From Herbidospora mongoliensis (lineage in GTDB: Bacteria; Actinomycetota; Actinomycetes; Streptosporangiales; Streptosporangiaceae): a stretch of DNA of 64,000 bases. The position numbers and the translations under genes were made by a program. This document shows positions 32,870-41,625 of this stretch, in pieces. Below the pieces are notes generated by a model. That model had not been told where the DNA came from and ran no database searches. It saw only the letters and a program-made list of their open reading frames with translations. The stretch lies in assembly GCF_001570545.1 (NCBI RefSeq), contig NZ_BBXD01000010.1, positions 310,001-374,000 of the forward strand, written 5' to 3'. How positions within the stretch are numbered: the first letter of the stretch is position 1; each line of letters begins with the position of its first letter.

Positions 32870-34062
32870 GCTGTTGCCTCCAATCGGACGCCGACCTCTC
32901 GATAGGTGGCGACCGTCTCTGCCGCGATCCGGTTCCAGCCGTAGCGGGCCTTGGCCCGGTCGGCGCCGGCGATGCCGAGGGCGCTGCGCCGCACCGGGTC
33001 GGCGAGCAGTCGCTGGATCGCACGGGCCAGCGCGGTCGGCCGCTGCGGCGGCACCAGCACGCCGGTGATCCCGTTGACCACGGTCTCCTTCTGGCCGCCG
33101 ACGCACGACGCGATCACCGGCACCCCGCAGGCCATCGCCTCCAGCGCGACCATGCCGAAGGGTTCGTACCAGGGCACCGTGACGACGGCGGCGGCCGAGC
33201 GCATCAGCGCGGGCACGTCTTCACGGGTGACCTGGCCGGTGAACGTCACCCGGTCGGCGACCCCGTTCCGCTGGGCCAGCCAGCGCAGCCGGGTGACCTC
33301 GGGGTCGCGGTGCAGCGAACCCGGAGGCGGGCCGCCGGCCACCACCAGCTCGACACCCTTCACGCCGCGGAGCGCTTCGATGATCGTGGCCACGCCCTTG
33401 CGCGGCACCAGGCGGCTGATCGCCACGAGCCGGGTCCGGGCCGTGTCCAAGGGTTCGGCGTGCGGGTGGAACCGGGACAGGTCGACCCCGCACGGCACGA
33501 CCCGGGCCTGGCGCCGGCTGATGCCCATCCGGCGCAGCTCGTCGACCTCGTCGGTGCAGGTCGCGATGATGGCGTCGGACTCGCGGCCGATGCGGGTCTC
33601 GGCCTCGATGCGCTCGCGCGGGCTGGTGTCGTCGACGCCCTGGTGACGGCGCTTGACCGCGCCGAGCGCGTGGTAGGTGTGCACGACGGGGATCCCCAGG
33701 TCACGGGCGGCGCCGAGGGCGGCCAGGCCGCTCATCCAGAAGTGGCTGTGCACGACGTCGGGCCGGTCGAACAGCCATTGCTCCCGCAGCCACTTCGCGA
33801 AGTGCGGGACCCAGGGGAGGATGTCATCCTTCGCGATCTTGCGGGCCGGTCCTGCGGGGACGTGGACGACGGTGACGCCGGGCGCCAGCCGTACCCGCTC
33901 GGGAACGTTCTCGTCGTCGCGGCGGGTGTAGACGATCACTTCGTGGCCGAGGGCGGCGACCGCCCTGGCCAGGGCGTCGACGTGGACGTTCTGGCCTCCG
34001 GCGTCGGTGGTGCCGACACAGGCGAGTGGGCTGGCGTGCTCCGAGATCATGGCGACCTTCAC
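32866..34062 (-). CDS. Glycosyltransferase family 4
   Basis: 398 residues from the GTG at 34062, which has a perfect ribosome site (GGAGGT). GT-B fold: VAMISEHASPLACVGTTDAGGQ is the acceptor-side loop, GHEVIVYTRRDD and VVHSHFWMSGLAALGAARDLG follow. The donor site contains VSRLVPRKG-like AISRLVPRKGVATIIEALRG and the EX7E motif in VPWYEPFGMVALEAMACG. It resembles sucrose-phosphate-synthase/MshA-like GT4 enzymes; donor and acceptor are unknown. It is coupled to the second GT9 gene by a 4-base overlap. Confidence 0.85.
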   Translation of the reverse strand: MKVAMISEHASPLACVGTTDAGGQNVHVDALARAVAALGHEVIVYTRRDDENVPERVRLAPGVTVVHVPAGPARKIAKDDILPWVPHFAKWLREQWLFDRPDVVHSHFWMSGLAALGAARDLGIPVVHTYHALGAVKRRHQGVDDTSPRERIEAETRIGRESDAIIATCTDEVDELRRMGISRRQARVVPCGVDLSRFHPHAEPLDTARTRLVAISRLVPRKGVATIIEALRGVKGVELVVAGGPPPGSLHRDPEVTRLRWLAQRNGVADRVTFTGQVTREDVPALMRSAAAVVTVPWYEPFGMVALEAMACGVPVIASCVGGQKETVVNGITGVLVPPQRPTALARAIQRLLADPVRRSALGIAGADRAKARYGWNRIAAETVATYREVGVRLEATA

Positions 34063-34300
34063 GGCGTTACCTCCGGGAACGGCTGATCCCGCTCGCGGGC
34101 GGGATCGCGGGCGAACGGGTAGCCCGAGTCCGGGGTCACGGGAGCCGGGAGGAGCGCACGCCGGGGACACGCGGCGTAAAGGGGGATTTGTGCGGGGTGC
34201 AAGGGACCTCCGGGACGCATGCGTCAACGCGGGAGGTGCCTGCTTCCTAGGCACAAGATTGCTTCCACTTTAACTCATAAAGCCCTATAAGAAACATCCT

Positions 34301-34325
34301 GTTTCGCTGGAAAGGGCACGGGCAG
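34301..34325 (+). promoter_or_regulatory. Sigma-B-like promoter of the BON/phosphoesterase operon
   Basis: GTTT (34301-34304), 15 bases, GGGCAG (34320-34325). The start codon is at 34337, about 5 bases after the expected transcription start, and no ribosome site precedes it, so the mRNA may be nearly leaderless. Confidence 0.5.
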
Positions 34326-34336
34326 GCGTTTTCTGT

Positions 34337-34582
34337 ATGGACACACCTCACTATGTGGCCGCCCGCGTGCAGCAAGCGATCGCGGAAGACGGCCGCACCA
34401 ACGAACTCGGGATCCGGGTCGACGTGCGGGGAGACCAGCTGTTCCTGCGCGGTCAGGTCAGCGGCGAGGACCAGCTCCACCTGCTGACCGACGTGGCGCG
34501 GGAGGCCGCCCCCGGGCTGACCGTCCACAACGAGGTGACCTGCGTGGAGGTCCGTGACCCCGGCGAGGAGGAACACCTGTGA
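34337..34582 (+). CDS. BON-domain protein, 81 residues
   Basis: A single BON domain with no signal peptide: ARVQQAIAEDGRTNELGIRVDV, then RGDQLFLRGQVSGEDQLHLLTDVAREAAPG and VHNEVTCVEV. The conserved glycine of the family is in LRGQVSG. BON domains bind phospholipid or other proteins and are often stress-linked. The stop overlaps the GTG of the metallophosphoesterase gene by 4 bases. Confidence 0.85.
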   Translation: MDTPHYVAARVQQAIAEDGRTNELGIRVDVRGDQLFLRGQVSGEDQLHLLTDVAREAAPGLTVHNEVTCVEVRDPGEEEHL

Positions 34583-35298
34583 GCATCCGTGTCGCGGCCG
34601 TAGCCGACATCCACCTTGACCCGGCCCAGCGCGGCTCCTACCGAGCGCATCTCGACGGCATCGAAGAGCGTGCCGACGTCCTGCTGGTCGGCGGTGACCT
34701 GACCCGCCACGGGACCCTCGACGAGGGCAAGATCGTCGCGGAGGAGTTCCAGGGCCTGCCGGTGCCGGTCGTCTTCGTGCTGGGAAATCACGACTATCAC
34801 TCCGACGCCGAGCAGGAGATCATCGCCGTGCTGCGGGAGTCCGGCGGCATCGTGCTCGACGACAGCGCGGAGACGCTCCTGGACGGGCGGCTCGGCGTCG
34901 CCGGCGGCAAGGGCTTCGGTGGCGGGTTCGCCGGCAAGTCGGCCAGCGAGTTCGGGGAGCCCGAGACCAAGGCGTTCGTCCGGCACACCCGGGAGATCGC
35001 CGACCGGTGGCGGGTCGCGCTGAAGAGCCTCGACACCGAATACCGGGTCGTGCTCAGCCACTACTCACCGGTCAAGGAGACCCTGGCCGGGGAGCCGCCG
35101 GAGATCTTCCCGTTCCTCGGCAGCTATCTGCTGGCCGAGGCGGTCGACGCCGAGGGCGCCGACCTGATCATTCACGGCCACGCCCACGCGGGCACCGAGA
35201 AAGGCATGACGCCCGGCGGGATCCGGGTGCGCAATGTGGCGCTACCAGTGCTCCGCCGGGCGTACGCGACATATTGTTTGGACTCCGAAGAGTGCTGA
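34579..35298 (+). CDS. Calcineurin-like metallophosphoesterase
   Basis: 239 residues starting at a GTG that overlaps the BON gene. All metal-ligand blocks are present: AVADIHLDP (DxH), VGGDLTRHG (GD), VLGNHDYHS (GNHD), VLSHYSPV and IIHGHAHAG (GHxH). The family includes phosphodiesterases, nucleases and phosphatases, and the substrate cannot be inferred. Coupling to a BON protein suggests an envelope-stress or nucleotide-signal role. Confidence 0.9.
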   Translation: MSIRVAAVADIHLDPAQRGSYRAHLDGIEERADVLLVGGDLTRHGTLDEGKIVAEEFQGLPVPVVFVLGNHDYHSDAEQEIIAVLRESGGIVLDDSAETLLDGRLGVAGGKGFGGGFAGKSASEFGEPETKAFVRHTREIADRWRVALKSLDTEYRVVLSHYSPVKETLAGEPPEIFPFLGSYLLAEAVDAEGADLIIHGHAHAGTEKGMTPGGIRVRNVALPVLRRAYATYCLDSEEC

Positions 35299-35320
35299 TA
35301 TATCCGTCAGAACACGAGAT

Positions 35321-35343
35321 GGCGGCCGGAGTCTCCGGCCGCC
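35321..35343. terminator. Hairpin between convergent phosphoesterase and GPGG genes
   Basis: A perfect 10-base GC stem with a 3-base loop (35321-35330 with 35334-35343), between the two stop codons. No T-run is present. Confidence 0.65.
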
Positions 35344-35362
35344 GTTCGCGTTTCCATGATCT

Positions 35363-35512
35363 CTATACGTTGAAGATACTGACGCCGCCGGGGCCCACCA
35401 GGAACCCGAGGACGATGAGGACGATCCCCCAGAGGATGTCGCGACGGGCGAGGATCACATAGATCCCGGCGATGACGAGTACAACTGCGATGATCCAGAG
35501 CAAAGTAGCCAT
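35363..35512 (-). CDS. GPGG-motif small membrane protein, 49 residues
   Basis: A gene too short for most gene finders. Reading MATLLWIIAVVLVIAG, then ARRDILWGIVLIVLGFLVGPGG and ending SIFNV, it has two hydrophobic helices linked by a short basic turn and the GPGG motif that defines a small actinobacterial membrane-protein family. Function is unknown. It is transcribed opposite to both neighbours. Confidence 0.78.
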   Translation of the reverse strand: MATLLWIIAVVLVIAGIYVILARRDILWGIVLIVLGFLVGPGGVSIFNV

Positions 35513-35574
35513 GAAGCCTGACTGCCCCCCCGAAAGGGTCATTAACGCCAGGGAACGTGGGCAAGGGAAATCTC

Positions 35575-36522
35575 ATGACACGTTTTGGTTACTTCCTCAG
35601 CTCCGAAGAGCACAGCCCGAAAGAGCTGGTCAGGCAGGCGGTGCTCGCGGAACACGCGGGTTTCGAGGGTCTGTGGATCTCCGACCACTTCCATCCGTGG
35701 ATCGACGAGCAGGGCGAGAGCTCCTTCGTCTGGACGGTGATCGGCGCGCTCTCGCAGGTGATCTCGCTGCCGGTGACGACGGCGGTCACCTGCCCGCTGG
35801 TCCGCGTCCACCCGGCGATCGTGGCGCAGGCCGCGGCCACCGCGCAGGTCCTGCTCGACGGCCGCTTCCACCTCGGGGTCGGCACGGGCGAGGCACTCAA
35901 CGAGCACATCTTCGGCGACCCGTGGCCCCCGGCCGTCGACCGGCAGCGGATGTTGGAAGAGGCGGTGGGGATCATCCGTGAACTGTGGGAGGGCGGCCTG
36001 GTCACCCATCACGGTGAGTTCTACGACGTGGAGAACGCGCGTCTCTACACGTTGCCCGACGAACCTCCGCCCATCTACGTGAGCGGTTTCGGCCCGGCGT
36101 CGGCCGAGCTGGCGGGCCGCATCGGCGACGGCTACGTGACCGTCGCGCCGGATGCCGACCTGCTGGAGGCGTACAGAAAAGCGGGAGGCGCCGGAAAGGT
36201 GGCCCAAGCGGGCCTGAAGGTCTGCTGGGGCACCGACGAGGAGGACTCCCGCCGGCTGGCCCACCGCCTGTGGCCCACCGAGGGCATCGCCGGCGAGGCC
36301 AACCAGCTCCTGCCGCTGCCCAGACACTTCGAGCAGCTCGCCACCCTGGTCCGGCCCGAGGACCTGACCCTCCCGGTGGGCCCCGATCCCGAGGTGCACA
36401 TCGCCGCGATCCAGCAGTATGTCGACGCCGGCTTCGACGAGATCTACATCGCCCAGATCGGGCCCGACCAGGATGGCTTCTTCGAGTTCTACGAGTCGGC
36501 GGTCCTGCCCCGGTTCCGCTGA
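35575..36522 (+). CDS. F420-dependent LLM-class oxidoreductase (F420-G6P dehydrogenase-like family)
   Basis: 315 residues, ATG at 35575 with AGGGAAA upstream. A luciferase-like TIM barrel: FGYFLSSEEHSPKELV, GLWISDHFHPWIDEQGESSF, VTTAVTCPLVRVHPAIVAQAAAT and FHLGVGTGEALNEHI are the hallmarks of the F420-dependent glucose-6-phosphate dehydrogenase-like subfamily. Most members of this close group do not use glucose-6-phosphate, so the substrate is left open. It needs coenzyme F420. Its 3' end overlaps the end of the DUF6328 gene by 34 bases. Confidence 0.88.
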   Translation: MTRFGYFLSSEEHSPKELVRQAVLAEHAGFEGLWISDHFHPWIDEQGESSFVWTVIGALSQVISLPVTTAVTCPLVRVHPAIVAQAAATAQVLLDGRFHLGVGTGEALNEHIFGDPWPPAVDRQRMLEEAVGIIRELWEGGLVTHHGEFYDVENARLYTLPDEPPPIYVSGFGPASAELAGRIGDGYVTVAPDADLLEAYRKAGGAGKVAQAGLKVCWGTDEEDSRRLAHRLWPTEGIAGEANQLLPLPRHFEQLATLVRPEDLTLPVGPDPEVHIAAIQQYVDAGFDEIYIAQIGPDQDGFFEFYESAVLPRFR

Positions 36523-36995
36523 AGGGTCAGCAGCGGCTGCACGAACCACAGCCAGGTGCTGAGTAGGACCACCCCGGCCGCGATCAGCACCGCAGGCCAG
36601 GTGCCCAGGTAGACCTCGACGACCAGCCCGGTCGAGCACGTCATCGAGATCGCCAGGGCGATCCCCCCGACCACGGCCAGGTCGTTGGCCCGATGGAGCA
36701 TCAGCTCCTTGAGCCCCGACCGGAACATGATCCGGTTCTGGATCGCCGGAGCCATCAGGCAGATCGACGCGACCGCCGCCGACACGAGAGCGGCGTAGAA
36801 GAGCCATTTGCCGAACAGGTCGACCCGGCCGAACCCGGCGGAGAAGGGGAGCGTCAACAGGAACGCGAACAGCACCTGCACCCCGGTCGACTGCACTCTG
36901 AGGCCTTGGAGGAGTTCGCCGAGCTCCCGGTCGACCCGCTCCTTCGGATTCTCCTCGGGGTTGGTCAACAGGACTCTGTGCTGCTCTTCGGTCAT
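36489..36995 (-). CDS. DUF6328-family membrane protein
   Basis: 168 residues, start coupled to the upstream DUF1360 gene by an ATGA overlap. A charged N-terminus (NPKERVDRELGELLQGLRVQ) is followed by four hydrophobic helices (VLFAFLLTLPFSAGF, WLFYAALVSAAVASICLMAP, LAVVGGIALAISMTCST, AVLIAAGVVLLSTWLWF). This matches DUF6328 of actinobacteria. The function is unknown. Confidence 0.82.
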   Translation of the reverse strand: MTEEQHRVLLTNPEENPKERVDRELGELLQGLRVQSTGVQVLFAFLLTLPFSAGFGRVDLFGKWLFYAALVSAAVASICLMAPAIQNRIMFRSGLKELMLHRANDLAVVGGIALAISMTCSTGLVVEVYLGTWPAVLIAAGVVLLSTWLWFVQPLLTLQRNRGRTADS

Positions 36996-37486
36996 TTCGT
37001 TTCCTTGATCATCCGGGCGTACGCGAGCTGTAACCAGTCGGACACCGCCACCGCCGTCATCGTGGTGCCCACCAGCCGGGTCAGCCGGGGCGCGAAGACC
37101 ATCCCGGCCGCGTAGCCCGTCGCGATCCACTGCGCCAGGCAGAACGGGCAGCTGATCAGCTCGCCCACCGCGTGGCGGTGGCCCTCGCCGCGGACCTCCT
37201 CCTTCAGTTCGGACGGTCCGGAGACCCCGATATAGCGGGTGAAGGGCGCCCTGATCGGGCTGGTGATCGTGTCCTTGGCGATGGTGCGGGACAGGCGGTG
37301 GGTGGCCACGGACATCAGGACGAGGTCCATCGGGTTCACCCGGTCGGGGGCGCCGCGCCCGGTCAGTTTCCCGGCGGCTATGAGGGCGGCGACGGCGGTG
37401 CCGTAGACACCGAGGACCCTGGCGTAGGAGGCCAAGGGACGCTCCTCGGAGTACGCGTCGTTGATTTCCTTGAGGGTCTCGGTCAT
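36992..37486 (-). CDS. DUF1360-family membrane protein
   Basis: 164 residues from the ATG at 37486. It contains the family core: MDLVLMSVATHRLSRTIAKD, SPIRAPFTRY and ELISCPFCLAQWIATGY, where the CPFC pair is conserved in DUF1360. Relatives occur in spore and stress contexts. A sigma-B-like promoter lies just upstream and the start is very close to the expected transcription start. It forms an operon with the DUF6328 gene. Confidence 0.87.
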   Translation of the reverse strand: MTETLKEINDAYSEERPLASYARVLGVYGTAVAALIAAGKLTGRGAPDRVNPMDLVLMSVATHRLSRTIAKDTITSPIRAPFTRYIGVSGPSELKEEVRGEGHRHAVGELISCPFCLAQWIATGYAAGMVFAPRLTRLVGTTMTAVAVSDWLQLAYARMIKETK

Positions 37487-37497
37487 GGCGCGCCGTA

Positions 37498-37522
37498 GTA
37501 CCCGAGATTGTTTGGGTCGAAC
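37498..37522 (-). promoter_or_regulatory. Sigma-B-like promoter of the DUF1360-DUF6328 operon
   Basis: On the minus strand GTTC (37522-37519), 15 bases, then a perfect GGGTAC (37503-37498). The ATG lies 12 bases after the -10 element, which leaves a leader of about 5 bases. Confidence 0.65.
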
Positions 37523-37544
37523 GTAACCGGGCAAACGGTGCGGC

Positions 37545-38141
37545 GTGGGTAGTCACAGTCACGAGGTAACCGACGCCATCCTGGACACGCTCAAGCGAGC
37601 GGGGTCCGGCCTCAAAGAGGTGGGCGTCCGCTTCGCCCTGGCCGGCGGCTGCGCCGGATACGCCAGGGGGGCGGCCCCTTCTCTGCACGACGTCGACTTC
37701 GCGCTGGTCGAAGAGGACGTCCCGCTGGCCCTGAAGACGCTGGAGAACATGGGCTTCCGCACCGAACGCCCACCGGAGGACTGGCTGGTCAAGGCCTTCG
37801 ACGAAGAGGGCGTGCTGGTCGACCTGATCTTCCAGCTCGCCGACAGGCCGGTCACCCCCGAAATGATCAACCGGGCCACGATGATCAACACCGCGGCGCT
37901 GAGCGTGCCCGTCCTGGAGGCCACCGACCTGGTGATCTCGTGGATACTGCCGCTGTCGGAGCACAGCTGCGACTATTCGGGCCTGCTGCCGACCGTCCGG
38001 GCGATGCGCGAGCAGGTCGACTGGGACCGCGTGGCCGGCGTGGCCGAGTCGTCGCCGTACGCCTCGACGTTCCTGGTCCTGCTGGAGCGGCTCGACGTGA
38101 TCGCCAAACCGACCCCCGTACCGGTCGAACGCTGGCCGTGA
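37545..38141 (+). CDS. Nucleotidyltransferase-fold protein (MNT-like)
   Basis: 198 residues, GTG start. FALAGGCAGYARGAAPSLHDVDFALVEEDV is a nucleotidyltransferase-type block: the GG motif followed by hDhD-like HDVDF. LLVDLIFQL provides the third acidic residue. The C-terminal part is helical. Similar single-domain proteins act as antitoxins or small-molecule nucleotidyltransferases. No HEPN partner gene is present. It is transcribed divergently from the DUF1360 operon and closes with a strong terminator. Confidence 0.65.
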   Translation: MGSHSHEVTDAILDTLKRAGSGLKEVGVRFALAGGCAGYARGAAPSLHDVDFALVEEDVPLALKTLENMGFRTERPPEDWLVKAFDEEGVLVDLIFQLADRPVTPEMINRATMINTAALSVPVLEATDLVISWILPLSEHSCDYSGLLPTVRAMREQVDWDRVAGVAESSPYASTFLVLLERLDVIAKPTPVPVERWP

Positions 38142-38150
38142 AGCTTGAGA

Positions 38151-38179
38151 AGGCCCCGCCCTCGTCGAGGGCGGGGCCT
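38151..38179. terminator. Terminator between nucleotidyltransferase and PRC-barrel genes
   Basis: A perfect 13-base stem with a GTC loop (38151-38163 with 38167-38179), 9 bases after the nucleotidyltransferase stop and just before the convergent PRC-barrel stop. Confidence 0.85.
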
Positions 38180-38187
38180 TCGGTCTG

Positions 38188-38490
38188 TTAGGGGATCCCG
38201 TAAGGGAACCGGTCGGGGTCGGGCCGGTCGGGTGGGTTGTCGGTCATGATGAAGTCGGGGGCGTTGTTGATCTCGTCCCGGGTCCGGTCGACGAAGATCT
38301 TCCGGTGCGAGGCGTCGACCTGCGTGACCACGCTGGCGGGCAGCATGACCCGGTGCCCGAAGATCCACGGCCCGGTGTCGACGACGAGGTAGCCCTCGCC
38401 GATCTCGTCGCTGACCGCGTCGACCGTCCCGATGGCCCCGTCGACGGCCTCGACGTGATAGCCGATGAGGTCCAACCTGTTTGCGTCCAT
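38188..38490 (-). CDS. PRC-barrel domain protein, 100 residues
   Basis: The ATG at 38490 has GTGAGG upstream. The N-terminal 65 residues form the PRC barrel (LIGYHVEAVDGAIGTVDAV, GYLVVDTGPWIFGHRVMLP). A C-terminal tail rich in Pro/Asp (NPPDRPDPDRFPYG) follows. Stand-alone PRC-barrel proteins in actinomycetes are commonly stress-linked and of unknown role. The start is only 10 bases from the stop of the oxidoreductase gene upstream, so both may be co-transcribed. Confidence 0.82.
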   Translation of the reverse strand: MDANRLDLIGYHVEAVDGAIGTVDAVSDEIGEGYLVVDTGPWIFGHRVMLPASVVTQVDASHRKIFVDRTRDEINNAPDFIMTDNPPDRPDPDRFPYGIP

Positions 38491-38499
38491 CGGCCTCAC

Positions 38500-39390
38500 C
38501 TACCCGACAATCAGCACGACCTTCCCCCTGCCGTGCCCCGTTTCGATGTCGGCGTGGGCTTTGAATGCTTCCTCCAGCGTGTACGTCGCCCTCACCGTCA
38601 CCGCCAGCCGCCCCGCGGCGACCAGATCGAGCAGCTCGGCGAGCCTGGCCTGATTCCGGTCGCTCCCGATCCACCGGCACCCGAGCTCTTGGGCCAGCTG
38701 CCAGTCGGCGATGGCCCCGATCCTGGTGCGGTCGGTGACGAGTTCGATGGAGGTGTGCAGACTCCCGTGCCCGGCGGCGTCGAGCGCCGCGTCGAACGGG
38801 CCGTGCCGCCTGAGCCGCTCGAGCTCCCCGTCGCCGTATTCGACCGCGACCGCGCCGAGGCCCCGCAGATACTCCTGGTTGGCCGCGCTCCCCGTACCGA
38901 CGACCCTGACGCCCCTGAGCACGGCGAGCTGAGTGATCATCGTCCCCACCCCGCCGGCCGCGCCGTGCACCAGCAGCGTCTCGCCGGTCTGGAGCCCGAG
39001 CCGCTCCAGGGCCGTGTGCGCCGTCTGCCCCGACGCCGAGAGCGCCCCCGCCGTCGCCCAGTCGACCCCTTCGGGCTTCGGCACGATCTGCGTCTCCGGC
39101 ACCGCCACATACTCCGCGTAGCACCGCATTGTCCGGAACCCCGCCACCTCCTGGCCGGTCCCCTCGACGACCCCGGCGAACTCGTTCCCCGGCACGACCG
39201 GGAACTCCACCGGCGGCGCCCCCGGCGGCAGCCACCCCGACCGCACCGCCACGTCGGCCGGCTGCACCCCGGCGGCCCGCACCCGGACCAGCACCTCTCC
39301 CGGCCCCGGAACAGGCCGGGGCACCTCCACGATCTGAAGCCGATCAGCCGCACCGAACTCGGCCACGCCGGCCGCCCGCATGAGTTCCAT
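38500..39390 (-). CDS. NADPH:quinone oxidoreductase-like MDR-family enzyme
   Basis: About 296 residues from ATG 39390 (ATG 39381, reading MRAAGVAEFG, is a typical start for the family). Medium-chain dehydrogenase fold: PRPVPGPGEVLVRVRAAGVQPADV at the N-terminus, the catalytic-domain block VPGNEFAGVVEG, and the NADPH Rossmann signature LVHGAAGGVGTMITQLAV. The zinc ligands of alcohol dehydrogenases are absent. It should reduce quinones or enones. It diverges from a SoxR-type gene and an operator-like palindrome lies between them, so redox stress control is likely. Confidence 0.88.
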   Translation of the reverse strand: MELMRAAGVAEFGAADRLQIVEVPRPVPGPGEVLVRVRAAGVQPADVAVRSGWLPPGAPPVEFPVVPGNEFAGVVEGTGQEVAGFRTMRCYAEYVAVPETQIVPKPEGVDWATAGALSASGQTAHTALERLGLQTGETLLVHGAAGGVGTMITQLAVLRGVRVVGTGSAANQEYLRGLGAVAVEYGDGELERLRRHGPFDAALDAAGHGSLHTSIELVTDRTRIGAIADWQLAQELGCRWIGSDRNQARLAELLDLVAAGRLAVTVRATYTLEEAFKAHADIETGHGRGKVVLIVG

Positions 39391-39416
39391 GGGTAGAGTC
39401 CACTTCATCAAGCGCA

Positions 39417-39428
39417 CTTGACGTCAAG
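39417..39428. promoter_or_regulatory. MerR/SoxR-type operator between divergent genes
   Basis: The 12-base perfect palindrome CTTGACGTCAAG, extended imperfectly to CACTTGACGTCAAGGTG, lies in the gap between the oxidoreductase and SoxR-type genes. It contains TTGAC in both directions, as in MerR-family promoters where the operator overlaps the -35/-10 spacer. Confidence 0.7.
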
Positions 39429-39438
39429 GTGGTGGACG

Positions 39439-39882
39439 GTGATCGACCCCGACGCGGTCTGGCTCAGACCCGGCCAGGTGGCCGAACGCGCCGGCGTGGC
39501 CGTCTCGGCCCTCCACTACTACGAGAGCCTGGGCCTCATCCACAGCCGCCGCACGGCGGGCAACCGCCGCGAATACCGCCGCGACGTGCTGCGGGTGATC
39601 GCCTTCATCCGGGTGGCCCAGCGGGTGGGCGTCTCCCTGGAGAAGATCAAGGAAGCCCTCGACCGCCTCCCGCCCGAGACCGTCCCCGGCAAACGCGACT
39701 GGGCCAGGATCTCCCGCGAATGGCACGACGAACTGACCAGACGCATCGAGGAACTGACCGCGCTGAGAGACAACTTCTCCAACTGCATCGGCTGCGGCTG
39801 CCTGTCCCTGGTCTCCTGCCCCTACTCCAACCCCCGCGACGTCCTGGGCAGAAAGGGCCCGGGGCCACACCGTTTCCCCTGA
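39439..39882 (+). CDS. soxR: SoxR-type redox-sensing MerR-family regulator
   Basis: 147 residues from the GTG at 39439; the frame extends to a TTG inside the operator, which is not a credible start. MerR helix-turn-helix: GQVAERAGVAVSALHYYESLGLI, then RNRREYRRDVLRV-like NRREYRRDVLRVIAFIRVAQRVG. The dimerisation helix leads to the iron-sulfur cysteine cluster CIGCGCLSLVSC, with the four Cys spacing (CxxCxCxxxxxC) of SoxR. It binds a [2Fe-2S] centre and activates target genes when oxidised by redox-cycling compounds. The divergent oxidoreductase gene is the obvious target. Confidence 0.93.
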   Translation: MIDPDAVWLRPGQVAERAGVAVSALHYYESLGLIHSRRTAGNRREYRRDVLRVIAFIRVAQRVGVSLEKIKEALDRLPPETVPGKRDWARISREWHDELTRRIEELTALRDNFSNCIGCGCLSLVSCPYSNPRDVLGRKGPGPHRFP

Positions 39883-39970
39883 ACGTCAAGAACGTCCCTT
39901 ATCTGCGCCGGAGTCGCGTCGGCTGCGGGCGGGTGGGCCATGACTACACGTGGAGGGAAAGGAGCCTCGC

Positions 39971-41194
<1,224 letters not shown>

Positions 41195-41625
41195 GGTCGC
41201 GGCCAGATAGATGTGGTCGCCGGAGGCCCAGGTCAGGGCGACGATGAACTTGTCGGGCTCGGTGACGCCGCTGAGTTCGGGGTTGTCGGGCTTGGCGCTC
41301 TTGGCGATGACCTGGAAGCCCAGGTCCTTCCAATAGTCGGCGACCTGGCGGGAGACCACCATGTGCTGGGCCTTGCCGACGCCGCGCAGCCAGTAGGCGC
41401 GGCTGACCACGATCTTCTGCAGCGACTCGCTCTTGTCGAGGCAGGCCGTCGGGGTCACCGAGACCGGGATGAGTTCGAGCTGGGGTCGCGGGGTCAGCGC
41501 GGCGGCCGTGTCGCGGACCAGTTTCTCCACCCGGGCGGTCGCGCGGTTCTGGCTGAGTGTGTCGTCATCTTCGGACATGCCACATCCCGTGAGCGTGAGG
41601 AGGTACACCAGCGCGAACACGATCT

